Assembly: GCA_000499405.2 (NCBI GenBank)
Contig: HG738137.1
Span: 14,005,661 to 14,069,660 of the forward strand
Source: Onchocerca volvulus
Taxonomy: Eukaryota > Nematoda > Chromadorea > Rhabditida > Onchocercidae
Direction of reading: 5' to 3'
Length of the DNA stretch: 64,000 nt
Shown: positions 14,101 to 25,035 of the stretch, piece by piece
Position numbering within the stretch: position 1 is the first letter of the stretch
Layout: the number at the start of each line of letters is the position of its first letter
Position numbers and translations under genes: made by a program
The notes under the pieces: generated by a model
Database searches by the model: none
Told to the model about the DNA's origin: nothing
Seen by the model: the letters and a program-made list of their open reading frames with translations, nothing else

Positions 14101-15542
14101 GCAAAATTAAAATATATCCTTTTAACTAGAAAAACTTGTTGCATCATCGAATTTCATCAATATCTTATCATCGCTAATTTTTATTATCATCAATTTTATT
14201 GTCATTTCAATCTTCCTCTTTTGTCGTTTCTGCTTTTCTCGCAAATTTTAAAATATAGATCATTTTCAAGTTCCAGAATTTATTTTATTTTCAAATTTTA
14301 GAATATATTTTATTTGCAGAAATGTTTGAAATAGGAAAGTTTTACCGCAAAAGCATAAAAATTTAAATGTCTATCACTGCATATCAATGAAATTTAAGTT
14401 TCAAACATTTTATATCATTTTTTATATTTAATGTCTAATAATAATAATAAGACACAAAAAATATTTGGAATATAAATAATGATTATAAAAATTTGGTGAA
14501 AATTTTCGAAATTTAAGTATAATTCAAGTGCAAATATTTTGTATTTATTATTGAAAAAAAAAAAAAAGGAGAAAAGATTTTCCCTGCATAATATTTTTTA
14601 GGTTTTTTTAAATGAATGATGATAAAAATGATAATGCTAATATTTTTGAATGATAATAACATTATTCTTTCATCCTTTCTCGATAATCTATGGTTTAATT
14701 TTTTTAATTCAATGAATTGTGATCAATTTCGATTTTTTTTTCTTTTTTTTTGATTTAATGAGCTGTGGTTAATTTTTTTTTATCAAAATGAAGTTATATT
14801 ATTAACGATATAATTTATGAAATTCTTTTAGAAAAAGGATATTCTCATTTTAGATCACCCATATGTAATAGATAAATAATTATAATGGAAATATATTTTA
14901 TTGTAATGAAATATAATATGCTAATTTGAATTGTAATCTTAATTGTACTATTTGTGCCAATTAAATTGAGGGCTATAATTAAAAATCGCAACTTTGCAAT
15001 TTCATTCTCAATTGGTCTTCTTTTTTATTTCAATCATAAATTATAATATTTTCAATTTTTTTTAGTATTTACACCAGTCATTCTATCGATTTTGTTTTGA
15101 AATTATTAAGTTATCGAAATCATCATTTATTGATTTATTTCTACCTAAGTTTTCATTTTATATTATCTTTAGCTTTGAAATTGGAACAATTAATTTTTTT
15201 TTTTTTAAAAAGAAACACATAATTCGATTTCTCTTTGTTATAAATAATGCATAGAAATAAGGCTATCTGCAAAAGTTCCAAAGCAAATTAATTAATTTCA
15301 ATTAAGTTTTATCCAGATTAAAAACTTCTCAATCATTTGAGTAGAAAAAAAAATGATATAAATTAAAAAAAAAAAAAAAAAGAAAAATTAATAATCAATA
15401 ATTGGTCAAAAGAAATATATCATTTCTATTAGGCAATGAAACTTACCAGCGCAGGGCTAATCATTGCTGATGTGATATGACATAGCGAACTGATAAGAAT
15501 TATCGGAACAACCATCATTTGTTTTGTTGCGAAATAGTGCAT
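8156..15542 (-). CDS. Astacin-family zinc metalloprotease (NAS type) with EGF and CUB domains
   Basis: Complete 12-exon minus-strand gene encoding 467 aa: exons 15447-15542, 13811-13965, 13084-13235, 12305-12414, 11742-11822, 11359-11463, 10853-10953, 10445-10569, 9405-9514, 8705-8824, 8422-8543, 8156-8282. All phases agree and the total is divisible by three. Order: hydrophobic signal peptide in the first ~30 residues; propeptide with an EGDI motif; NKR at residues 109-111, a likely maturation site; catalytic domain with WENGIVPYRFD, the zinc site HEIGHALGFLH (204-214) and Met-turn SVMHY (259-263); an EGF module with six cysteines (about 309-345); and a C-terminal CUB domain with its conserved cysteines. 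All catalytic ligands are present, so it should be an active secreted protease. It lacks a thrombospondin repeat, which matches the EGF+CUB class of nematode astacins rather than the moulting/hatching group with TSP-1. The exact orthologue is not assigned. Confidence 0.95.
10112..10174. repeat. Three 21-bp tandem repeats in an astacin intron
   Basis: Unit GTATTCATAAATCCTATTAC plus one base, three consecutive copies (10112, 10133, 10154) differing at two positions. It lies in the intron between the exons at 9405-9514 and 10445-10569. Confidence 0.85.
11598..11655. repeat. Purine (GA)n tract in an astacin intron
   Basis: Nearly pure GA/GGA tract in the intron between the exon holding the zinc site and the one before it. 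It is simple-sequence DNA with no further feature. Confidence 0.85.
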
Positions 15543-15562
15543 CCAACTAAAATTTGAATTTA
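15543..15562 (-). promoter_or_regulatory. Probable trans-splice acceptor of the astacin mRNA
   Basis: On the minus strand an AAATTTTAG acceptor ends only four bases (TTGG) before the astacin ATG. An acceptor this close to the start, with no upstream exon visible, is the usual picture of nematode spliced-leader addition. Confidence 0.5.
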
Positions 15563-18500
15563 AAAATAAACAAATAACAAAAAGATATTTAAAATGAATA
15601 ATGACAAAGTGCAATTAGTAGTAAAAATATTTTTTACAAATGCAAAAATTGTAAATCTTCACTTTTTTTCTAAATTCGTTTTGAAAAAAAATCATTTGTA
15701 TTTTTAAAAATAAAAATTACAAATTCATTAATCATTAAATACTAAATTTTAAATCCATATATATTACTTTAAAATACTTTTTATAAGTAAAGAATTTCAA
15801 ATTAGAGATAAAATTCACTCTTATCATTTTAATTCAAAAATTTTTCATAATTTAGAAAAGTAATCGATTCTTTAGATTAATTAAATTGAATGGTGAAACC
15901 ATTCTGTTTTAAAGTATCATTAGGATTAGATGCATAAAATTGCATTATCAACAAGAAATATAACTATATCATACTGTTCAAGAATTTCATTTATTTTTAA
16001 TAATCAATTTTGATATTTTGGTAATCCAATTCAGATATTTCTAATATTGATAAATAAAAAGTATAGGACATTTCAAAACAATCAATAGAAAAACTGAAAT
16101 TCTAACAATTCTACCAACAACTCCATTTTATTAACAATAATAACTTATAAAGAAAAAATGTTTGAACTTTGAAATTTTTTGACTTTTTTTAAAATTTCCA
16201 GAAATTTCAATTTTTTATTGATACTATCAATTTCGTATTAACGATAATGACTTTATTTATTTTATTGAAATCATGGTATTTCCATTATTCATTTCTATAT
16301 GCGGAAACTGCTGAAAAAAATAATTCAAAAAAAACTTGTAACTGTTAAAAAAAAAGCAAAAATATGAAAATAATAAAATTGAACTATCTAATAACTAAAA
16401 TGATTTAAGGAATGGAATTAAAAATATAAAAAAAAGTTTTATTTCGAATTAAATAAAGTCTTGAACTTTATCAAATTCTGGAATATGAGAGAGAAAAAAA
16501 AAACGTTGAAGTTACATGAAACAAAATGAAAAATTTATGAAATTTTTTAAAATTTAATTTTGCTCCATTTTTCTTCTCTCGCTACCTCCTTATATATACT
16601 TATACATGTATGGGACATTTCGATAATTCAAGTTTGCAACAAGTTCAAAGATCATTTAAAATTGTATCATTAAATTTCATTACTGATTTTATCAAATATT
16701 TCCAGTTATGAAAATTGCTTATTTTATATGAATGCTATCGGAAGTAATCGAACCATGATTGCATCTTGCAACATTTTGCATCTTGCAGTTAAAGAGTGTG
16801 TTATAATTGGTGATAACCTTTGAACTTTTACAAGTTTTAAATTTATGTATGAGTTCAAAAAGTAGCACCTGCACTGAATATCATTACTAAAAATTTTTTC
16901 GTTTGCAAATTAATCTAGTTTTCGATTGCAAATGGCAAAATTTTGCAAGTAAGAGGTAGTTGAGAAATTGTTATAATTAGTAATAACTTTTGACCTTTTG
17001 CAAATTTCTTGCAATTTCTCGAATTTATTCATGAGTGAAAGAGTAATATATAAATTCCTATCATCACTAAGAATTTTTCGTTTGCAAATTAATTCTGTTG
17101 TCTAATCAATTATTAGGAGGGAACCAGCTACGTAATAATTTTCGAAATGAAGTATAATTCTTGTGAAATTTAAATTTTAGGATAAAGTATCATTGTTTCG
17201 TCCCAATTTTAAAATTATAAAATCTATCCAACTTATTTTTTTCTCCATCTGTCCATTTTTACTATCATTTTCTGAAAATTCAAACTTTCAAAGTTTTACT
17301 TTTTTCTGATTAAAACTAGAAGTCACAAAAACTTTTGTTAAGCACAATTTTAGGGCGATTATTTTAACTTAACATCGAAAGAAGTTTGTTTTGTTGTAAT
17401 CAAGAAATTGTGCATATATAACTTGAAATTATTTAATTAAACTAAGGTAATTTTTTATTCATAACATAGTAATTTTGAATTATGTTTTTCTTTTTTTTGA
17501 TTGGAAAATGCATTTTACTTTATAATTCCTGCCTTTTTTTTCTATTTGTTTTTAAAAATCAAAATTTTTATACAAGAAAATCAATTCTGTTTCAAATTCT
17601 GTTTTCCATCTTTCTTTCATAGGACTGATCAAATTTTACCGAATAATATTAACTTAATTTTCAAAATAAGGTCGAAACTGACAATTTTTGACAAATATTG
17701 AATTAGAAACAATTAGGATCAGTTATTCTCAATTCAGGAGAACTGATTGGTAATATAACTTTGATGATCACAATTTCAGGAATTACTTGATACTTATCGG
17801 AAGCTAGGGAAATGAATGTAATGATCCAATAATTTTTTTTTCACTTAAACTTTTAGAAAATTATTTTACTTTTAAAAAGATCGATATAAAATGCATCCAT
17901 TTCAATCTTTAATTATACGAATCAAACTTTCCTAAGCAGAGTTTTCAATCATACGCGAAAACTTGATTTCGATTGATATTGATAAATTATCATTCGAATT
18001 TTTAATTAATGTATTTGTTATTTATTAGCTGAAATATATTTTGCCTTAAAATCTAGTTATTCTATTAGCATAACTTTATTGCTGAAAGTTACGATTTATA
18101 TTTTACGCAAATTCGATAAATTTCATAAATTTCTGCACTTTTTTTTGTAACGTGAAAATCATTACCTAAAAATATTTCAGTTTTCGAAAATTTTATATTT
18201 CTTTGCTTAAAAAATAATTAATTGAATTAAGAAAAGATGATTAGAAAAATCGCAATTGTTTTTTTTCCTTTCTTACTTTATCTAATTACAATTACTAATT
18301 ATTACTATAGTTATTATAATTATTATTTTTTTATTATCAATATTAATTATTATTACTGTCACTATTTTTTATATTACCAATACTTGTACGTGATTGGTGT
18401 GGATGTTAATGACGATTATGATAATAAAACGGTGTTTTTAATGATAATAATGTTATTGATAATAATGTAATTAATGATAATTCAAATTGTATTCAACGAT

Positions 18501-18850
18501 CAAGAAGTCATCAAAAAAGAAAGAAAAACATTATTTTTCAATCATTTTTTTTGAATTCTTAATAGAAGAATCAATCGATCAACACAATAAATCATTCCGA
18601 GAAGATTTGTTATGTAATATCCACTTGAATATTTTTATTACTGCAAAACAAATTTTTTATCATTACTGCTAAAATTAGCAATAGCATTCATTATCAAGAT
18701 GCATAAATTTTTCATCGATTTTTTAATTTTAAATTTTTTATTCATTTCAAAAATTCAAATAGATTTTGAAAAGCTTCGAAGCAGCTAGCAGATTAAATGC
18801 ATGCTAACACAAAAAGCGTATAGCATTTAAAGGAATTTTGTCAAATTCTG
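15549..18850. other. Intergenic AT-rich stretch upstream of the astacin gene
   Basis: This must contain the astacin promoter, but no specific element stands out. It holds the diverged tandem duplication at 16,774-17,105 and AT-rich (TTA)n sequence around 18.3-18.47 kb. The small open frames here are low-complexity and not gene-like. Confidence 0.6.
16774..17105. repeat. Diverged tandem duplication, period about 167 bp
   Basis: Two successive copies start with TTTTGCA at 16774 and 16941. Shared landmarks in order: a GTTATAATT/GTGATAACCTTTGA-like block, a TTATGTATGAGT/TTATTCATGAGT block, and near the end TTTTTCGTTTGCAAATTAAT in both. The copies are clearly related but well diverged. No coding potential is evident. 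Confidence 0.7.
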
Positions 18851-18864
18851 CAACTTGCAATAGT

Positions 18865-18974
18865 AAAACTGTATGGGACGAAATGTCTTCAACCTATTCT
18901 TGAATTTTTAATGAGTATGACGTTTCGCTTGATTGAATGACACGTTGACATTGAATGTTTGCTCCACGTGGGAC
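18865..18974 (+). repeat. Dispersed repeat A, copy 1
   Basis: It resembles 25036-25138 in the same orientation. Shared blocks are AAATGTCTTCAA, TATGACGT.TCG, TTGAATGA, GACATTGAATGT and GTGGGAC. A shorter related motif, ACTGTGTGGGACAAG, occurs at 20468. It overlaps the 3' end of the decayed glycosyltransferase frame on the minus strand. The class of repeat is unknown. Confidence 0.7.
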
Positions 18975-19636
18975 CACTTTAGGGAAACAGGACTCGCACA
19001 CTGCGTGATCAACCAATCGTTGAGTTGTCCAAGTGAAGATGAAAAACTGGGCTTGGTGGAAATAGCTCTGAAGAGTAACTTCCAGAAATGTTCGTTTGCA
19101 AATATATATTTTTTAAACCCTCGGTCAATTAATAAATTGCTTAAAATAGATTTTGAAAATAGCTTATTCTCTGCTGAATTATTCTTCTGAAACAAACAAT
19201 CGAAGCAAAGAAAATTTAGAGGAATTCATATTTTCCGTAAAATCTTTTAAAAAAGTTTACGAATAAACAGGTTCCGATAGATCTAGCTAAATTTTCCTTT
19301 AACTTCCGTTTGCAATTGATATTAAAATTGAAAAAAATGTTAGCAATAGGCTTCGAGCAGAAAGGATCATTGAATCCCATGTAAAGAGATTTATTCGTGC
19401 TGCAAGTTTCTAGAAAATACATAGTCGATTTATTCGGCATGTCAAAGCGGACGAATTCATAAAAAGTATGGAAAAGGAATTTGTGGAAGGTTTGTTGACT
19501 TATAATTCTGATAAATTGCATTTTTTTTTTTTTAAATCAAAATTTATAATAAATTTACAAACTATTACCATCAAATCATTTTTGCACATTCTGTCGAAAA
19601 TTTCGACGCATTGTCTACGGCAAATAAAAGCAATAT

Positions 19637-19646
19637 ACATATATAT

Positions 19647-19692
<46 letters not shown>

Positions 19693-19706
19693 TATATATA
19701 TATATT
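19637..19706. repeat. (AT)n microsatellite
   Basis: Almost uninterrupted AT dinucleotides, split by short AAA interruptions, ending just before repeat B copy 1. Confidence 0.9.
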
Positions 19707-19710
19707 TTTT

Positions 19711-19844
19711 AAGTCAAATGAAATAGACAGTTAATTAGATTCAATGTTATCACTCGCATAAACGCACATACGTATTCATTTTTCGCGTATATCCTAACGG
19801 TATTTCCCAATCGGATGTATTCAGGAATGAACTTTGACTGTTGC
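19711..19844 (+). repeat. Dispersed repeat B, copy 1
   Basis: It is similar to 24268-24410 in the same orientation: both begin AAG.CAAATGAAATA.ACA and end with TATCCTAACG.TATTT and ATTCAGGAATG. Copy 2 lies just after the stop codon of the F-box-family gene, so this copy may mark the 3' flank of a lost paralogue. Confidence 0.75.
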
Positions 19845-20501
19845 ATTTTAGATCCAAATATTAGTTGTTTGCTTTCTTCAATTTGTATATTACAGTTCCT
19901 TTACCTCGAAAAATAAAGTCATACATGTCGAGCAGCATGGGAATTTCCATTATATTCAAGGAGCACCTTTCTTATCAGTCAAATGTTAACTGCTCTCATA
20001 GTACAGAATTAACATTTTATTTACCAAGGATACATGGATTCTCTGTATGTTGCAACTGCAATGTCATGTTTGCCGAGAAGAATGCGAATAACCTTTTATG
20101 GAACAAATAAGCATCATCCCTTGTAAAATAAATGAATTTTAGGGAAATGTTATCGAAAGATGCATACTACTTATTTGATGAAAATGGTTTTAAAGACAGA
20201 GACATGTAAGCATCGACAAAATTCAGCTTTTAGACGTTAACCGCTGGTAATCATCGAAAAAATTGGCAAATATTGTGATTAATTTCATTGTTAACCATTA
20301 AAATTAGTGTAACTTAAGGCTTCAATCTTTGGAAATTCAATTATTCGCGTTTCTCAAGCCTTCAAGATCCTTTCGGAATACAAGTAAAGGTTGGTGAGAA
20401 GAAATGACAGAGTAGAATGTTTCGGATGGATAATGTACTGATCGCAACAAGTTTATCTTAAACTAAAACTGTGTGGGACAAGTTTAAAAAAGCAGTTTAT
20501 T

Positions 20502-20633
20502 TATATGTATACAAACAAGCGTCTGTTCGAATACAACGTTGTTTCATAATTTCGAAGTAATCAATGAAGAATTTTAAGCGTTGTATCAAAATGAACAACG
20601 AACATTAACATTTTTATTTATGCAGATAAAATA
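20502..20633 (+). repeat. Dispersed repeat C, copy 1
   Basis: It is related to 49210-49337 and 49490-49618: a TTCGAATACAACG-like start, a CAATGAAGAA block, and a conserved end CGAACATTAACATTTTTATT followed by TATGCAGAT. It lies inside the relic-rich locus. The element class is unassigned. Confidence 0.65.
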
Positions 20634-21898
20634 AAGTATAATTGACGTAGGATTCGAAATGAATTTTTATGTAAAAAAAAAAAGGAAAAAGGAAAATTTT
20701 GTATCTATGCCAAATACAGTCTAAATTAGCACTAGGCGGGAAATATCATTCCTTATTTTTCTTTTTTGTAACATACGGTAAATATTTTCTGTATTGAACA
20801 AGTTTGACAGACCATTAAATAATAATTAAAATTTTTTCTCGTTTAATTCCAATAATTCTGTCATTTGGAAATGCTTCATCAAAATTGATACCTTCCTCCA
20901 TTTTATTATTTTTTTTTTTAATCATTCATTCTCTTGTTCGTGGAATTATGTCGCATTCACGTGCATTAATTATCATATGAAAGAAATTAAATAAGTTATT
21001 CGTAAAAAAATTTTTAAATCTGTTAGTTTCAACAAAAGGAAAATGTATGCCATAGTTGCTGAAAAAGCTTGAAAAAGAGAAAGTGTCAGGAAATAAAAGA
21101 CGTAAAGTGCTAAAAATAATAAATGAAGTAAAAATTATAATAAAAATCCATGTACGTATGTATCGTTCACTCATATCATATCATATTATAATACTCAATG
21201 ACAATTGATATTATTGGTTTCATATCATGTCACATAAACTAATCCGATTATAAAGGCAAAGACTTTTTTGAATTGTTAATGAATGGTGACAGAATTTTAT
21301 AAACTGATCAGAAATTATTACAGTCATTTTCGGTAGGCTTCAAAGAGAGAGAATAGTTAGATTGAATTTTTGTAAATTTTTTCCTTTTTTTTTTTTTTTT
21401 TTTTGTACAGCTTAGCAAAGAATTTAGCAGTATGAGCTTAGAAAATAGATGGAGTTATTATTGGATATAAGCAATATTAGATAGAAAAACGGGGAGAGGG
21501 AAATATCAGACTCATTCTTAGTTTTATAAAATTTAAAAAAAAATTGTTGCAATTAATTTTTGTATTAATTTGAAAACTAAAGTGAAATTTCGATTTGTCA
21601 TAGTTACAAATCAAAAATTAATTGAATGAAATTAAATCATTTATGAGAAAAATGGATTTTCATAAAGATTATGATTTTCCGGTAAAAATAGCTGATAATT
21701 TCGGTCAAGCTAATTATTCTGGTCAAGCATCAATAATTGTGGTCAAGCATGAAGCTATCTATAATTATTGTTTCCTTGGTGTTTACCGTAATTCATCGGG
21801 ATAACGCTCTGCCGACAATTACTACAGGTGACTTTTTAAGAATATTATTACTATTATTTGCTACAATCTCGGAAATATCAACTTTCTTATCATTTAGT

Positions 21899-21967
21899 AT
21901 CATCGCCATCGTCATCAATATCATCGCCATCGTCATCAATATCATCGTCACCATCATCATCATCATC
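21899..21967 (+). repeat. Tandem 21-bp repeat grading into (ATC)n
   Basis: Two perfect 21-bp copies (ATCATCGCCATCGTCATCAA plus T) at 21899 and 21920, followed by ATC-rich triplets. It lies just upstream of the likely start of the broken F-box gene. Confidence 0.85.
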
Positions 21968-22048
21968 AAGAAGCAACCATAATGCATTCTACCATACATA
22001 TTTAAAATTTATGGAATACAACCTTTCAAATCGCAGCATCCCATCAAA

Positions 22049-22118
22049 TTTGATAGTACTCCAGCAAATTCTGGATAATCCAGTTTGATAGTACTCCAGC
22101 AAATTCTGGATAATCCAG
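22049..22118 (+). repeat. Perfect 35-bp tandem duplication
   Basis: Two identical 35-bp copies at 22049-22083 and 22084-22118. Each contains the nested palindromes CCAGCAAATTCTGG and CTGGATAATCCAG. Thirty-five is not a multiple of three, so the duplication breaks the F-box reading frame. Confidence 0.95.
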
Positions 22119-22875
22119 TGACACGTGAGCATTTGTTACAATATTTAAACGAGAAGGATTTAATTAAAATGTCAAAGTTTGCTTTTAAATTGTCTCCATC
22201 AATTCAACTTATCACATTTGATTGAAACATACGAGCAATAGAAGGCTGCCATTTCGGCTTGATAATGAATTACAGGGTGAACTTCTTCAAGAAATATGCT
22301 CTTAGTGAATTATCAGAACGTTATCACAGAATTGTTTATTTTCAAAATGGTTTTAATTTTCCGAGACGAAAGTTCGACGATATTGTCAAATCGTTTAATA
22401 CGATAGAAAAGGTATTTATTTATTTTTAGTTATTAGTTGATAACATTAGATTCGGAATTTCATTTTAAATTAGTTGTAAAAGCTATCACAAAAGTTTTCA
22501 GCATTTTAATTTTCATTAACGTACTGGAGTAAAATTTCCGATGTTTGGACTACAATTCATTGGATGAACATTGAGTATGACATATCCGAGATGCGATTAA
22601 GTAATAAAGTATTTCAGGTTTTACATCCAGCTGCTATTATATTCGATGATGGCATATTGAGTACAGATTTAATGCATAATTATAGCTCAAAAATTCTCAT
22701 ATGGTCATGTAACGATTTCACTGGTAAGTATTTAAGAATTGATTTTTTATCTTGCGAGGATACTATGATGTTCAAATAGTTTTTCCTTTTTTTTTTTCTT
22801 TAATTTATCTTTATGTGAATTAACCATCATTCACTTGACATCTTTCCTCCACCAACTGCAAAAATATGAAATTTT

Positions 22876-23570
22876 NNNNNNNNNNNNNNNNNNNNNNNNN
22901 NNNNNNNNNNNNNNNNNNNNNNNNNNNNNNNNNNNNNNNNNNNNNNNNNNNNNNNNNNNNNNNNNNNNNNNNNNNNNNNNNNNNNNNNNNNNNNNNNNNN
23001 NNNNNNNNNNNNNNNNNNNNNNNNNNNNNNNNNNNNNNNNNNNNNNNNNNNNNNNNNNNNNNNNNNNNNNNNNNNNNNNNNNNNNNNNNNNNNNNNNNNN
23101 NNNNNNNNNNNNNNNNNNNNNNNNNNNNNNNNNNNNNNNNNNNNNNNNNNNNNNNNNNNNNNNNNNNNNNNNNNNNNNNNNNNNNNNNNNNNNNNNNNNN
23201 NNNNNNNNNNNNNNNNNNNNNNNNNNNNNNNNNNNNNNNNNNNNNNNNNNNNNNNNNNNNNNNNNNNNNNNNNNNNNNNNNNNNNNNNNNNNNNNNNNNN
23301 NNNNNNNNNNNNNNNNNNNNNNNNNNNNNNNNNNNNNNNNNNNNNNNNNNNNNNNNNNNNNNNNNNNNNNNNNNNNNNNNNNNNNNNNNNNNNNNNNNNN
23401 NNNNNNNNNNNNNNNNNNNNNNNNNNNNNNNNNNNNNNNNNNNNNNNNNNNNNNNNNNNNNNNNNNNNNNNNNNNNNNNNNNNNNNNNNNNNNNNNNNNN
23501 NNNNNNNNNNNNNNNNNNNNNNNNNNNNNNNNNNNNNNNNNNNNNNNNNNNNNNNNNNNNNNNNNNNNNN
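22876..23570. other. Assembly gap (run of N)
   Basis: 695 unresolved bases in the middle of the F-box-family gene. One or more exons are probably hidden here. Apparent open frames across the gap are artefacts. Confidence 1.
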
Positions 23571-24267
23571 TTTTTGCTGTTCAAGCTAGTTTAAGTTTTA
23601 CGTGAAATAATTGGGAATCTTTAATTGTTATCATCACTGAGTATTGCAGGCTGAAACAATCTCCAAAATGGATAATCACCAGAAAATTGCATTTCATCTG
23701 GTGATGGCCGATAGCAAAGAACCAGAAAATGGCGAAGATTTGTTTAGGTAGTTGATTCAATTTACTATTAGCATCTGTCGCATCAAAAAAACAAAAAAAA
23801 AAACTAATTAATTCATTTTGCAATTTTTCACATTTTATAGCGGAAGAAAAAGCGTTATTTGGACTGTGTTCTAATTTTGTATATTTCAGGGTATTTTCTA
23901 CAGAACGAATCATTGATGTCTTTTACTATCTCATCCATTAGCAGCAATTTGTCACTATTTTTTTGATTAATCATTTTGCAGAGAAATATTCAATGATGTA
24001 AAATTGGTGACACTTTCTTCATTCACTAATGGAATAATATCAACACTCTCTTCGGAGGACACATTTAAGCGTGGTTCCATTTATGCGATCGTCGGTTTCC
24101 AGCATAATGATATCGAATTGTGTTCTATGTTTGATAGTAAATTTTGGCCGAAATTCAAAATGTCTTTAACACATTTTTTCGAAAATAGCGGATTGTATTT
24201 GGAAGAATTTTTCAATAATTTTGGCACAATGTCTTTGGCGCATGTTTAAGCAATGCATTTTGTTTAA

Positions 24268-24410
24268 AAGCCAAATGAAATAAACAATTCATTGAAATCA
24301 CTTTTTATACGTATAGATTTACTCACACAAACCAAATACAAATACATTTTTTTAAAGTATCCTAACGATATTTTCCATCGAATGCATTCAGGAATGGATT
24401 TTGATTGCTG
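24268..24410 (+). repeat. Dispersed repeat B, copy 2
   Basis: Partner of 19711-19844, beginning 19 bases after the F-box-family stop codon, so it includes the presumed 3' untranslated or flanking region of that gene. Confidence 0.75.
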
Positions 24411-25035
24411 AGGACAGGATTTCGATTTTTAATGTTCATTCTGTCAACGTGATGTGTAAAATCTTCTTGTAAAATCTTGTCACCCGAGCCATTTTATTTA
24501 ATTTTTGACTTCGTTGAAATAAAATTTTTTGAAATTTAAACAAAAAGCTATTCTCAATTAAATTTTACGGGCAGTATTTAAATAATTATAATCAATGTAA
24601 TTGGTATGATTTGAAAAATTTTTGAAAAGTTTAAAGCAAAAAAATTTCCTTAAAATCTGTTGCAATTTTCTAATAATAATTAATTTAATTTACATATTTT
24701 ATGCATATTGTTTGGAAGAAATTATATTGTTGAGGATTTTTATAGTGGCATGACAATAATTTAAAATTATTTTCCAATCAATAAAATTAGTTTAAAAAAG
24801 CATGGTACAATGCAGCGATTTTAAATTTGTCAGTCAAATCGAAGAATAAAATAACAAACGGCTTGAATTTTGAGGATGAATACTTGCAATGAATATTGTA
24901 TAAAATTTGAAAATACTACGATACTTGATTTTTGTCATCCAACAATCTAGTAGCTCAAGTTCCCTTTGAAGTTTCCCACAAAATAGTTGGAGTGCGTAAT
25001 AGAGCTGTTATATTCGGTAAATCACTTGACTGGAA

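Larger units (their letters stand above)
18908..21174 (-). pseudogene. Probable decayed core-2/I-branching (GT14-like) glycosyltransferase
   Basis: Minus-strand fragments appear in the order expected for a Golgi GT14 enzyme. First, 20926-21174 encodes an 82-aa frame starting MSERYIRTWIFIIIFTS, a short cytosolic head and one membrane anchor typical of type II Golgi proteins. Second, about 20334-20454 reads LLRSVHYPSETFYSV, resembling the N-terminal YxPxNxY-type block. Third, about 20168-20215 reads YMSLSLKPFSSNK followed by a stop, resembling the family's INLxxxDFPLKTN block. Fourth, 19216-19521 contains ARSIGTCLFVNFFKRF, resembling the GSAYFVxSRxFV block. Fifth, 18908-19195 contains FANEHFWKLL, resembling PDEHFWATL. 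Stops and missing blocks separate the pieces, and repeat B and an AT microsatellite sit between them. The membrane-anchor frame alone could be a small intact gene. The family call rests on motif order by eye and is tentative. Confidence 0.35.
22011..24249 (+). pseudogene. Broken F-box-family gene (F-box plus nematode-type C-terminal region)
   Basis: F-box proteins are substrate receptors of SCF ubiquitin ligases. The first exon starts with MEYNLSNRSIPSN at 22011 and ends at a donor after 22411. It encodes an F-box-like stretch (LQQILDNPV, then REHLLQYLNEKDLIKMSK) and YHRIVYFQNGFNFPRRKFDD. Three lesions are visible: a perfect 35-bp tandem duplication (22049-22083 and 22084-22118) shifts the frame inside the F-box; an in-frame TGA lies at 22223-22225; and the second exon (about 22501-22723, containing YWSKISDVWTTIHWMN and IIFDDGILSTDLM) has an in-frame stop near its acceptor. 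A 695-nt gap follows. Beyond it, exons at about 23650-23751 and 23982-24249 are intact (KMDNHQKIAFHLVMADSKEP, then FNDVKLVTLSSF, ending MSLAHV and TAA). The downstream exons are assigned to the same gene by position only. Sequencing or assembly error is an alternative to true decay. Confidence 0.6.

Noticed and set aside
22820..23605. Open frames of about 250 codons on both strands
   Set aside because: They consist almost entirely of N bases in the assembly gap.
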